Shown: positions 43,371 through 51,346 of the stretch, in pieces
Layout of the letters: each line of letters starts with the position of its first letter
Position numbering within the stretch: the first letter of the stretch is position 1
Assembly: GCA_012517475.1 (NCBI GenBank)
Contig: JAAYUV010000056.1
Coordinates: 1-57,266, forward strand
Direction of reading: 5' to 3'
Length of the DNA stretch: 57,266 nt
Origin: Peptococcaceae bacterium
GTDB taxonomy: Bacteria; Bacillota; Desulfitobacteriia; Desulfitobacteriales; Syntrophobotulaceae
Notes under the pieces: generated by a model
What the model was told of the DNA's origin: nothing
What the model saw: only the letters and a program-made list of their open reading frames with translations
The model's database searches: none
Made by a program: the position numbers and the translations under genes

Positions 43371-44111
43371 CTATAGGGAAAAAATTTGTCCGATGAGGTA
43401 TAACGGAGGCATGTCCGGCCCTAGCTCCTGAATTTTGTCCTTGGCGGAAAACAGTAAAACCGTTGAAGGTCCTGCCGACTTTGTGATAGGTACGGGACAG
43501 CCAGGAGCAAATTCTACCCGTCCCCGGACTGTTTGTTGAAGCAGTTCGCATTCATAACGGATTCCTCGGGACCCGACAGGGATCAAATCATGGATGGGTT
43601 TTTTCTTCAATAACACCGCCAAATGTTTCACCTGGATAATTTCCCGATCCTCCGGGTCATCTACTTCCGGACCTACCTTTGGTTTCCCCAGCCCGTAGAT
43701 AAAATCTCCCGGTTCCGTTTTCCCCAAGCGCAGATCATCAAAATCACAGCTGCCGAACACACTGATGCCAAGCCCTGTTTGTTTTGTAGGAATGTTTTTT
43801 TCAGTGCTTGTTACCATCTTCAATCTCTTCAGTCCTGCCGACAGGAGTTCGGCCCGGACACCGCTGAGAATCTGAATCCCGGTCGGATCCGGTTCGTTGG
43901 AGATGGCAACGGTAATCATCTGCGGAATTGCGCCGCTCGCGATCACTTCCAATAAAGCCACACGCGCGGTAAAACGTCCGGTCACATCAGCAGGGACGGA
44001 AACGGCATCCAGTTCTTTTGAGCCGATTGCCCCGCAGGAATCACAGGCAGCGACGAGACATAACCCTTCTTTGAGAAATACCACTTCGACATCCCGGTTT
44101 TTGTACCCCAT
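43371..44111 (-). CDS. cblS: alpha-ribazole kinase CblS (PurM-like fold)
   Basis: The 246-aa protein has PurM/ThiL-like features: AACDSCGAIGSKELDAVSVPADVTGRFTARVALLEVIASGA, AISNEPDPTGIQILSGVRAELLSAG, TSTEKNIPTKQTGLGISVFG and the late GPSTVLLFS. It matches what I recall of CblS, the kinase that phosphorylates alpha-ribazole to alpha-ribazole phosphate for cobalamin salvage in Listeria and Geobacillus. The ATG at 44111 has AGGAGGG six bases upstream. The frame is open 16 codons further. It is the first gene after a cobalamin riboswitch and heads an ECF transporter operon, a context that supports the call. Confidence 0.82.
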   Translation of the reverse strand: MGYKNRDVEVVFLKEGLCLVAACDSCGAIGSKELDAVSVPADVTGRFTARVALLEVIASGAIPQMITVAISNEPDPTGIQILSGVRAELLSAGLKRLKMVTSTEKNIPTKQTGLGISVFGSCDFDDLRLGKTEPGDFIYGLGKPKVGPEVDDPEDREIIQVKHLAVLLKKKPIHDLIPVGSRGIRYECELLQQTVRGRVEFAPGCPVPITKSAGPSTVLLFSAKDKIQELGPDMPPLYLIGQIFSL

Positions 44112-44201
44112 TCTAACCCTCCTTTCAAAAAAATAAAGTTCACAACCATTTATCCCCAAGCTTTCGCTCCAGCGGATAAACTGGCCATGAACTTTGCCTT
44201 T

Positions 44202-44392
44202 GTATCATGTCTCTTCCGTCTGCAGGCAGGTCTCCTGACTTGGTCTCATCACCCTGCGGCACCTTCCCGGCGCCTATACGCCAGTGGTCTTTTTGCCGAG
44301 GGCTCCTCCTTACAGTGGCGGGTCCGTCCGGGATTTACACCCGGTTCCCTATTATCCGTTGCTTAGCAACGGCACCTGAAGACATTTACTTG
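44202..44392 (-). ncRNA. cobalamin riboswitch of the cblS-cblT-ecfA-ecfT operon
   Basis: On the minus strand are GGGAACCGGGTGTAAATCCC, ACGGACCCGCCACTGT, GGGAAGGTGCCGC and the B12 box AAGTCAGGAGACCTGCCTGC, in the order of the cobalamin riboswitch. It ends about 90 bases before cblS. B12 should switch the operon off. Confidence 0.95.
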
Positions 44393-44485
44393 TAATTATA
44401 TTAACGTGAGAAAAATAATTTGGCAAGAGAAAAATATATGAGCGATTTCATGATCAATTAATATTTGACTCTTTATTTATACTGC

Positions 44486-46006
44486 TTATTTTTCTTCTTT
44501 TTGTTTGGCCATGGCTTCTTTCAGCAGATCTCCCATGTTGCTGCCGATATTCTGGTGATCACTGTAACGGGCAATCAGTTTTTGATTCATCTGGCTGGCC
44601 TTTTTTGAGCTGCCGAAATTGAAATCCCGTTCCTTCTCCGGCTGCCGGTGCCCGCAGGACCTGTCCTGGCAAACCAGCATTTTACCGCGTTTGCCGTTGA
44701 CCAGAAGCATATATTTGCCGCAGACAGGGCACTTTGTCCTGGAAATATTGTCTGCCCGGTAAACCGAATTGTCCTGGGCAATGCTTTTTACCAGATGAAC
44801 GGTCTGCTCACGGATACCCTGGATAAAAGCGGTCTTGCTCCCTTTTCCCCTGGCAATGTCCGTCAGAGCCTGTTCCCATTGGGCCGTAAGCTCCGGGCTT
44901 CTGAGTTCGGGGGCAACCAGATTGATTAATTGCCGGCCTTTGGATGTCGGGACCAATTCCTTTCCGGAGCGTTCAATATAGCTGGTATGCAAGAGCTTTT
45001 CAATAATTTCAGCGCGGGTTGCCGGAGTTCCCAGGCCGCTGCCTTTCATGGTCTCCCGCAGTTCCTCGTCTTCAATGAACTTGCCCGGATTTTCCATGGC
45101 CGTCAGCAAAGTCGCTTCCGTATACCGGGCAGGGGGTTTGGTCTTCCCTTTTTGGGGTTTCAGGTTTTTCACGGTTCGCGCTTCGCCCTGGTTCAGATTG
45201 GCCAGGGTTTGTTCCGGCAAAGCATCTTCCTGGTTTTCTTCCTGATCGGACTGATGAGAAGTCACCGCCCGCCATCCCGGGTCCTTCAATACTTTCCCCC
45301 GGGCATAGAACTTTTCACCCTGAATACCGGCGATTACCGTGAGCTGGTCATAGCGGTAAGGCGGGGACAATACGGCCAGAAAACGCCGGGCGATCAAATC
45401 GTATAAGGATTTCTCATCTGAAGTAAGTTCGGCAAGCTTAAGCGGTTGTTCCGTCGGGATAATCGCATGATGATCGGAAACTTTGCTGTCGTCCACCAGG
45501 CGTTTGGTAGGCTTTAAAGGCGATGCTAAAAGCTTCCTGGCGGCCTCGGCATACGGACCTGCGGCAAGGCCTTTGGCAAAACCTTCCAGGATCGCGGCAA
45601 CGGTCTGGGAGGAAATCCAGAGGCGTTTAAAGGGTTTATGCCAGTCACCGAGCTTCATAATCCAGCGGGCTACCAGTTCACCCTCCCGGCCGGCATCCGT
45701 GGCAATCACCAATTCCCCGATGTCGGCGCGTTTCATCAGCCTTGTCACGACCTGGTACTGCTGGGAGGTTTGGCGAATCACCTTGAGCTTTAGCTGGTCA
45801 GGCAGCATGGGGAGGTCTTCCATCCGCCATTCCTTGTATTTCCGGTCGTAATCTTCCGGTTCGGCCAAAGTGACCAGATGGCCCAAGGCCCAGGTCACGA
45901 CGTACTTCGGCCCCTCCATAAATCCTTTATTCTTGATATTACATTGAAGAACCCGGGCAATTTCCCGGGCGACACTGGGCTTTTCGGCCAATACCAATGA
46001 TTTCAT
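44486..46006 (-). CDS. topB: DNA topoisomerase III (TopB) with internal deletion of the active site
   Basis: The 506-aa protein starts as a type IA topoisomerase: Toprim part SLVLAEKPSVAREIA and IATDAGREGELVARWI. Near residue 145 (base about 45570) it jumps from WISSQTVAAILEGFAK to GPYAEAARKLLASPLKPTKRLVDDSKVSDHHAIIPTE. The roughly 180 residues between, including GRVQTPTL and the YPRTDSRY segment with the catalytic tyrosine, are missing in frame. The rest is preserved: TPATRAEIIEKLLHTSYI and one C-terminal zinc finger (CPVCGKYM, CQDRSCGH). Family length is about 700. AAGGAG lies seven bases before the ATG. DNA cleavage should be impossible. Either a decayed copy or an assembly deletion. Confidence 0.88.
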   Translation of the reverse strand: MKSLVLAEKPSVAREIARVLQCNIKNKGFMEGPKYVVTWALGHLVTLAEPEDYDRKYKEWRMEDLPMLPDQLKLKVIRQTSQQYQVVTRLMKRADIGELVIATDAGREGELVARWIMKLGDWHKPFKRLWISSQTVAAILEGFAKGLAAGPYAEAARKLLASPLKPTKRLVDDSKVSDHHAIIPTEQPLKLAELTSDEKSLYDLIARRFLAVLSPPYRYDQLTVIAGIQGEKFYARGKVLKDPGWRAVTSHQSDQEENQEDALPEQTLANLNQGEARTVKNLKPQKGKTKPPARYTEATLLTAMENPGKFIEDEELRETMKGSGLGTPATRAEIIEKLLHTSYIERSGKELVPTSKGRQLINLVAPELRSPELTAQWEQALTDIARGKGSKTAFIQGIREQTVHLVKSIAQDNSVYRADNISRTKCPVCGKYMLLVNGKRGKMLVCQDRSCGHRQPEKERDFNFGSSKKASQMNQKLIARYSDHQNIGSNMGDLLKEAMAKQKEEK

Positions 46007-46050
46007 ACGAATCTCCTTAAGCTTTGTTGAATAAGAGTATAACGAAAAAA

Positions 46051-46206
46051 TTATTTATCAAATAAGCCGCCTTTTTTCTGGCTCTTGCGTCCCCCTCGGG
46101 TATTGCCCAAACTGCCGGGCTGGCGCTGCATACCGCTTTGACTGGCGCTTTTGCGTTTTTTCTCTTCGATAATTTTCAGCATGGCTTCACGGGTTTTGTC
46201 GTCCAT
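46051..46206 (-). CDS. 51-aa basic protein of unknown function
   Basis: The frame starts at ATG 46206, six bases after AGGAGG, and reads MDDKTREAMLKIIEEKKRKS, then a Gln/Gly/Lys-rich tail ending KKGGLFDK. An N-terminal helix followed by a disordered basic tail fits a small nucleic-acid- or ribosome-associated protein, but I do not recognise the family. It lies 44 bases upstream of topB on the same strand and is probably cotranscribed with it. A longer start at 46248 lacks a good ribosome site. Confidence 0.65.
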   Translation of the reverse strand: MDDKTREAMLKIIEEKKRKSASQSGMQRQPGSLGNTRGGRKSQKKGGLFDK

Positions 46207-46308
46207 CGTATCCTCCTGGTAAGTGTAGTGAGTTTTTATTCCTTCCATAATTAGTATAGCATAAAATAGCCAAAGCTATTTGTCATTAAAGTCCTTTCGG
46301 CCGAGGTC

Positions 46309-47700
46309 TTAATAATCCGGGTTCGTAACCCTCTTGATAAATTCGTCCATGCCCATATCGGCATAGCAATTCACCCTGGGCAACAGGAAAAGGTTTTGCC
46401 GGGAATTGATCCAGCCTTTTTTGGTGGTAAACGCCATCCGGTATCCTTCTTTTTGCAGCTCCTTGATCATCCCGTCATTATACTTCCCAAACGGGTAAGC
46501 ATAATAGACGATATCCTGTCCTAAGATATTTTTCAATTTTTCCGTGGAAACCTTCAGTTCCGCGGTGAACACTTCGGGTTTCACCTTGTTGAATTCAGGG
46601 TGAGTTGCGGAATGGCCGCCAATTGTCCAACCGGCGGATTGTAAAGCCAGTAATTGCTCTGCGCTTAAATAACCTTTCCCGTTAATAAAATCGGATACCA
46701 TGAACACTGTTGCCACAAAGCGGTATTTTTGCAGGATGGGAAAAGCTTTGGTGTAATTGTCTTCATAGCCGTCATCAAAGGTGATCACGAATGGCTTGGG
46801 CGGAACCTGACCGGCTCCCTTTATATGCTGTTCAAGCTGGGCGATGGTAATCACATTGTAACCATGCTCAGCCAAATAACGCATTTGCTCTTCAAACTGT
46901 TCGGGCGGCACCCGGAGAGCATTGCCTTTTTGGGTTAAAACGGAATGATAATAAAGAACCGGGATGGAAGAGGTTTTTTCAGACGAAGAAGCGGTATTTG
47001 CTCCGCTGGTGGATGAGGCCGGCTTGAGAAGCGCTTGAAATTTAGCGCTCTTGCGTACAGGATCAAAATCATGTTCGGCTTTAGCGGTTTCCCTGGCATC
47101 CGGCTCAATGTCTATAGCCTGCTTTAAATAGGTTACGGTTTGGTCAACGTTCCCCTGCCGGCCGTAAATGCTGGCGATTCCATAGTAGGCCCAGGCATCC
47201 CGGGAATCATATCTAAGCGCGGTTTGGTAAGCGGAGATGGCGGTGTTCCAATTTCCGGCCAGTTCATTCGCCAAGCCGAGATTAAAATGGCCGTATTCAA
47301 AGTCCGGTTTAAGGGTTAAGGCTTGTTTAATCAGATCAATTCCTTCGGTATGGCGGCCTTGAAAAGCATAGGTTGCCCCCTTGGCGTTTAAAGCCTGGTA
47401 GCAATTGGGGTCCAAAGACAAAGCTTTATTAAATAAAGTCAGCGCCTGATTCAAATCCTTTTGGTAATAGAGTTTAAGCCCCTGTTCATAATAGGATAGC
47501 GCTTCTGAATTTGTCTGAGCCTGGGAGGAACTATTCTGCGGATCAGGCTGTTGATTGTTCTGGACTTGGCTTGCCGTTGTCTGTCCGGTGGTATCCCCTG
47601 CGGGATTCCCCGGCAGTACGGTTTGGACACTGAATAAAATCGTACCCAGGAGGATAACCAGGAAGGAAAGTAAGACATGCTTTCTTGTTTTTACCTTCAT
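46309..47700 (-). CDS. TPR-containing polysaccharide deacetylase (NodB domain), membrane-anchored
   Basis: The 463-aa protein has an N-terminal signal anchor (VLLSFLVILLGTILFSVQTVL), a Gln/Ser/Asn-rich linker, about four TPR units (residues 70-210: YYEQGLKLYYQKDLNQALTLF, ALNAKGATYAFQGRHTEGIDL, GHFNLGLANELAGNWNTAISA, AYYGIASIYGRQGNVDQTVTY) and a C-terminal NodB deacetylase. The deacetylase shows TFDDGYEDN with the metal Asp, GGHSATHPEF with two His, and YPFGKYNDGM. It probably deacetylates peptidoglycan or another surface glycan outside the cell, the TPRs holding a partner. It is a single-gene unit. Confidence 0.9.
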   Translation of the reverse strand: MKVKTRKHVLLSFLVILLGTILFSVQTVLPGNPAGDTTGQTTASQVQNNQQPDPQNSSSQAQTNSEALSYYEQGLKLYYQKDLNQALTLFNKALSLDPNCYQALNAKGATYAFQGRHTEGIDLIKQALTLKPDFEYGHFNLGLANELAGNWNTAISAYQTALRYDSRDAWAYYGIASIYGRQGNVDQTVTYLKQAIDIEPDARETAKAEHDFDPVRKSAKFQALLKPASSTSGANTASSSEKTSSIPVLYYHSVLTQKGNALRVPPEQFEEQMRYLAEHGYNVITIAQLEQHIKGAGQVPPKPFVITFDDGYEDNYTKAFPILQKYRFVATVFMVSDFINGKGYLSAEQLLALQSAGWTIGGHSATHPEFNKVKPEVFTAELKVSTEKLKNILGQDIVYYAYPFGKYNDGMIKELQKEGYRMAFTTKKGWINSRQNLFLLPRVNCYADMGMDEFIKRVTNPDY

Positions 47701-47768
47701 ACCAATTCTCCATAATAGAAATAAGCACTTTATTTTACCATATTGCGTGCAATGTGTGACAGGCGCCC

Positions 47769-48603
47769 TTAAAGGATGGTCTCCATTTCGATTCCTGCCA
47801 TTTTCATTAAAAATGCGGCATTGCGCGTGGTGGAAACACCGGGCCGCAGTTGATAGTCAAAGCAGATCCGGTTATTTTGATAGTATTCCTGAAAATGATA
47901 GTTGCGGATCTGCTCATTTTCCTTAGCCAAATCCCCGAGTTCCAGGTCATGCGTGGAGATAAGCCCTAACAGTTTTTCCCCGCTTAACTTCTTAATTAAA
48001 GCCTTCGCCCCGGTATGCCTGTCTATGGAATTCGTTCCCTTAAAAATCTCATCCAGCAAAAAGAAAATTCTGGCGCCAGTCCAGCCTGCCGGCAAGATCC
48101 GCCACAGCTTCCTGCCTGGCGTTTATATTATTACTGCTTTTAGGAGGGGAAGTAAGCAGATCTCTTAATCTGTGTCTCCCCAGGTAAGTGCCGGCCGTAT
48201 TGATGAACTGGAAAAGCGAGCCTTGGCCGAAGATGTCCAGATCCTGCGAGTACGGATGACTTTCGTCGATGAATTCTTCCCCGTCATCCTTGAACGTATT
48301 CCACTCCCCCCTGATGCGCTTGATGGAATCTTCATTGATGTTTAAGAGGATGGTTGAAAATTTTCTTTCCTTATAATAGCGCTCGTGCAGGACAATCAGG
48401 AGAAGGAACAATGTCAGAAATATAACCGCATCGACAGCGAGCAAGCTGAATTTTTTTTCAACGGTGAAATAGATCCCCAAAACCGAGCCGGCAAAAAATA
48501 CGATCAACCGGAGGTAGCTGATTAAATTGATGGTCCGGGTTTGTTCAGCAATCCGTGATTGGTACTTCTTTTTCAGTTCGTTGTACTTTTCTTCCGCCTT
48601 CAT
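47769..48603 (-). pseudogene. MutS-like membrane ATPase, centrally deleted
   Basis: The first part (48049-48603) starts MKAEEKYNELKKKYQSRIAEQ, has two transmembrane helices (LIVFFAGSVLGIYFTV; LAVDAVIFLTLFLLLIVL) and the MutS-like core piece DLDIFGQGSLFQFINTAGTYLGRHRLRDLL. The second part (47769-48095), in another frame, resumes at FFLLDEIFKGTNSIDRHTGA (Walker B), LISTHDLELGDL and HFQEYY. The Walker A loop and about 250-300 residues between are missing. Intact relatives are about 600 aa and of unknown role. The joint lies at about 48050-48095. The locus cannot make an active ATPase. Confidence 0.85.
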
Positions 48604-48655
48604 GACTTGGATTTACTTCCTTTGTGATATTTATAAATAAGATACTGCAGTTTTT

Positions 48656-48811
48656 TTATATTGCAGTATCTTCATTGTACGATGAAATTCCAGTTTTGAC
48701 CAGTTCATAAGCTTGTTTATCTTCCGGACATAACGTGCTGCAGCTTTGAGGCAGACCAATGCCACCGCAACATTGAGTACGGAGACAATGGTATTGAAAG
48801 GAGCTGGCTCG
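48656..48811 (-). other. 51-codon cysteine-rich open frame directly after, and in frame with, the VOC gene's TGA
   Basis: After ...VENRP and TGA (48812-48814) the same frame stays open for 51 codons to TAA at 48656. It includes RTQCCGGIGLPQSCSTLCPED followed by KQAYELVKTG. The five cysteines and natural codon use look like a genuine protein C-terminus. It may be the tail of a deleted gene or, less likely, a read-through or selenocysteine extension. I saw no convincing SECIS hairpin. Confidence 0.4.
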
Positions 48812-49177
48812 TCAGGGGCGGTTTTCTACAAATTGAATTTTTACACCGTTCGGATCCAACACGTAGAAAAACCGGGTATACGGGTTTGGCTGGAAGGGCC
48901 CGCTGTGAATGGCAATGCCTTTTTCCTGAACGAGAGCCATCATTTCATCGAGCGAATCCACTTCAAAGCCGAGTGAAATATCCTCTCCGAAAGTCACCTC
49001 ACTTTTCGTCCGGCTACGAATCAGCTCAACCTTGGTTTCCCCGTCGCCCAAAAATACGATTTCCGTTTCCGGCCCCGCCTGAAATCTTCTGCTTACAGGA
49101 AGTCCGATGATCCCGGTATAGAATTCTAAAGATTCGTCCAGGTTTTTGACCATAATTGTACTCCAGCAAAACTTCAT
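48812..49177 (-). CDS. VOC-family protein (glyoxalase/bleomycin-resistance fold)
   Basis: The 121-aa protein has the paired beta-alpha-beta-beta-beta units of the vicinal-oxygen-chelate fold: STIMVKNLDESLEFYTGIIGLPVSRRF, EIVFLGDGETKVELI, ISLGFEVDSLDEMMALVQEKGI and RFFYVLDPNGVKIQFVE. Glu residues at the usual metal positions (VELI and FVE) are present. The substrate is unknown. Relatives include lactoylglutathione lyase-like enzymes and dioxygenases. GGAGGG lies eight bases before the ATG. The frame continues open beyond its TGA (see the neighbouring entry). Confidence 0.88.
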   Translation of the reverse strand: MKFCWSTIMVKNLDESLEFYTGIIGLPVSRRFQAGPETEIVFLGDGETKVELIRSRTKSEVTFGEDISLGFEVDSLDEMMALVQEKGIAIHSGPFQPNPYTRFFYVLDPNGVKIQFVENRP

Positions 49178-49386
49178 GTTGTTGTCCCTCCATACATTTA
49201 TGTTTCATGCTTTCCCGTTATTCAGGAGTATAAGCCAATTTCCCTATTCCGTCCAGGCCGCCGTCTCTCTCCCCTTCCCCATATCATCCCGTAATCGCAA
49301 AACATAAATGAAAAGCCGGGCACAGCTTTTGCCGTCTATCATGGAATAGGTCTATGGTCTAAATGATCCATTATCGTGAATACTTT

Positions 49387-50514
49387 TTAGAAATCCCCGG
49401 TTGTAACCCCCGCTGCTTCAAACGTTGCCATTTCATCCGCAACTTTCAGGGCGGCTTCCACCATCGGGAACATGAGCGCAGCGCCTGTGCCCTCCCCCAG
49501 CCTCATATGAAAATCAAGTCTTGGTTTTAAGCCCAGTTGCTGCAGGGCTGCCCGGTGGCCTTGTTCTTCCGAACTATGGGAGGAAATCATATAGAAAGTT
49601 GAAAGCGGGGCCAGTTTGGCGGCCACAAGCGCTGCCGCAGTGGAAATGATGCCATCCAGAATGATCGGCACGTGCTGGTAAGCAGCTTCGAGAATGGCCC
49701 CGGTCAGGGCTGCGATTTCCAGGCCGCCTACTTTGGCCAGGGCATCGAGCGGGAGATCCGGGTCGGGTTTGTTCACCTCAATGGCCCGTTTAATCACCTC
49801 CTGTTTATGTTTGAGCGCTTCGTCCCGGACCCCGGTGCCGCTCCCGGTGACTTCCTCCACCATATAGCCGGTAAAGACGGAAACCAGGGCAGCGCTTGGA
49901 GTTGTATTGCCGATGCCGACTTCTCCCGTTGCCAGGAGATTGATCCCGGAAGCGATTGCTTTGGCAGCGACCTTGGCGCCGGTGAGAATTGCCTGCAGGG
50001 CCTCCTGTCTTGTCATCGCCGGTCCGTGCATGATATTGCCTGCCCCGTTTTTAACTCGGCCGGCCATCAGTTCGGGCGGGTCTAACGGAGGGACGATGCC
50101 GACATCGGTACAGATCACTTCGGCTCCGGCATGCCGGGCCAGGACGTTAATCCCTGCCCCGCCGCTTAAGTAACTATAGAACATCTGGGCCGTAATTTCC
50201 TGGGGAGCGGCACTGACTCCTTCCGCAACAACGCCGTGATCGCCGGCCATTAAAAGGACGGCTTTGCCTTTGATTTCGGGACGGGAAGTGCGGTAAATAC
50301 CGGCAATCTGCGCTGCAATATCCTCCAATACGCCCAAACTTCCGGTGGGCTTGATCTTTACGTCCAAACGCTTTTGCATGGCCGCAGCGGACTCCTGGTC
50401 CAACTTGTCTATACTCTCCGTAATCTCCAGCAAGGCGGCCTCAAGTTCTTCCGTATTAGCCTTTTTCAGACTCTCCAGGGTATCCAATTTGCTGTGCTTT
50501 CTTAAGGTGGTCAT
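49387..50514 (-). CDS. cobT: nicotinate-nucleotide:dimethylbenzimidazole phosphoribosyltransferase CobT
   Basis: The 375-aa enzyme makes alpha-ribazole phosphate, the lower-ligand nucleotide of cobalamin. Seen are KIKPTGSLGVLEDIAAQIAGI, LMAGDHGVVAEGVSAAPQEITAQM, TGEVGIGNTTPSAA, VGGLEIAALTGAILEAA, SSEEQGHRAAL and the catalytic Glu in MRLGEGTGAALMFPMVEAA. The start at 50514 has AAGGAG ten bases upstream. The frame is open 28 codons further, but that stretch overlaps the riboswitch terminator region. It stands alone behind its own cobalamin riboswitch. With CblS/CblT in the same window the organism has both the synthetic and the salvage route to alpha-ribazole phosphate. Confidence 0.96.
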   Translation of the reverse strand: MTTLRKHSKLDTLESLKKANTEELEAALLEITESIDKLDQESAAAMQKRLDVKIKPTGSLGVLEDIAAQIAGIYRTSRPEIKGKAVLLMAGDHGVVAEGVSAAPQEITAQMFYSYLSGGAGINVLARHAGAEVICTDVGIVPPLDPPELMAGRVKNGAGNIMHGPAMTRQEALQAILTGAKVAAKAIASGINLLATGEVGIGNTTPSAALVSVFTGYMVEEVTGSGTGVRDEALKHKQEVIKRAIEVNKPDPDLPLDALAKVGGLEIAALTGAILEAAYQHVPIILDGIISTAAALVAAKLAPLSTFYMISSHSSEEQGHRAALQQLGLKPRLDFHMRLGEGTGAALMFPMVEAALKVADEMATFEAAGVTTGDF

Positions 50515-50571
50515 CTCATTTAATCTCCTTTGCTTTAAAATGATGAAAATAATATACCGGGGTAAGATTGA

Positions 50572-50619
50572 TGGGAAAAAATAAAAATCCCGCCACAAAA
50601 CTATTGTGGTCGGGATTTT
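50572..50619 (-). terminator. riboswitch-controlled intrinsic terminator before cobT
   Basis: AAAATCCCGCCACAA (50584-50598) pairs with TTGTGGTCGGGATTTT (50604-50619) with one bulged base. On the minus strand a TATTTTTT tract follows. It is the likely expression platform of the cobalamin riboswitch. Confidence 0.85.
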
Positions 50620-50667
50620 ACCATCATCGCCGCTGCTTTCCTTTTCATAAACAAGGAAAGGCTTTTC

Positions 50668-50836
50668 TCTATCTCAGGCAGGTCTCCTGACTCAGACTCA
50701 AGCGACCGGAACGCTCCTTCCCGGCATCAGCCAGTGGATCAGCGGGGTCTCGTCTTTACAGTGGCGGGTCCGTACCGGACTTGAACCGGTTTCCCTATTC
50801 TCCCCTTCCGGGGCACCTAAGACAGGTGATCAATAT
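50668..50836 (-). ncRNA. cobalamin riboswitch of cobT
   Basis: On the minus strand are GGGAAACCGGTTCAAGTCC, ACGGACCCGCCACTGT, GGGAAGGAGCGTTCC and the B12 box GTCAGGAGACCTGCCTGAG. A terminator follows before cobT, which suggests control by transcription attenuation. Confidence 0.95.
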
Positions 50837-50872
50837 TGATTTGGTCTCAGTTTACCAGAAGCCCGCAAAAAG

Positions 50873-51217
50873 TCAAGATAAATGTCCTGCCTTCTTCTTA
50901 AGAAATTCAATATATTCGCTGCCCCATACCTCGAGCGCATCCAAAACAGGTTTGAAATGCTCGCCCAACCGGCTCAGTGCGTATTCCACCCTTGGCGGTA
51001 TCTGAGTGTATACGGTTCTAACAATCAGGCCGTTCTCTTCCATCATCCGCAGCTGCTTTGTCAGGGTAGCATGGGTCAAATTGTCAAGCGCTCGCTGCAA
51101 TTCGTTAAAACGCATGGGTTTTAAGCTCAAGTGGTGCATAATGAGCAATGTCCATTTCCCGGTAAGTAATTTTTGCGCCGTCACATACGGACAACGTCCA
51201 AATAAATCCTCCTGCAT
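50873..51217 (-). CDS. HxlR-family transcriptional regulator
   Basis: The 114-aa winged-helix protein shows the HxlR pattern: CPYVTAQKLLTGKWTLLIMHHLSLKPMRFNELQRAL, THATLTKQLRMMEENGLIVRTVYTQIPPRVEYALSRLGEHFKPVLDALEVWG. The early cysteine (GRCPY) is the redox- or electrophile-sensing residue of several members. It is divergent from the flavin-oxidoreductase gene at 51347, and the shared space holds a 7-bp inverted repeat, so it probably regulates both. GGAGG lies shortly before the ATG. Confidence 0.93.
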   Translation of the reverse strand: MQEDLFGRCPYVTAQKLLTGKWTLLIMHHLSLKPMRFNELQRALDNLTHATLTKQLRMMEENGLIVRTVYTQIPPRVEYALSRLGEHFKPVLDALEVWGSEYIEFLKKKAGHLS

Positions 51218-51228
51218 GTTTCCTCCTT

Positions 51229-51248
51229 AAGTATCCTGTTTGATACTT
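51229..51248. promoter_or_regulatory. inverted repeat, probable HxlR operator
   Basis: AAGTATC (51229-51235) and GATACTT (51242-51248) form a perfect 7-bp inverted repeat with a 6-base spacer in the divergent promoter region. A related GTACTT...ACGTAC stretch lies about 30 bases further on. The geometry fits HxlR-type operators. Confidence 0.65.
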
Positions 51249-51346
51249 ACTATACTAAAGAATCGTACTTGAATATTATAACGTACTATGATGTAATAAT
51301 GTAGAAAAAATTAGGAATCTACCCCAAAGAAACGGAGGAATTATTC

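Noticed and set aside
48812-48814. Selenocysteine at the VOC TGA
   Set aside because: No convincing SECIS stem-loop was seen right after the TGA, and VOC proteins normally end here. Kept only as an open question.
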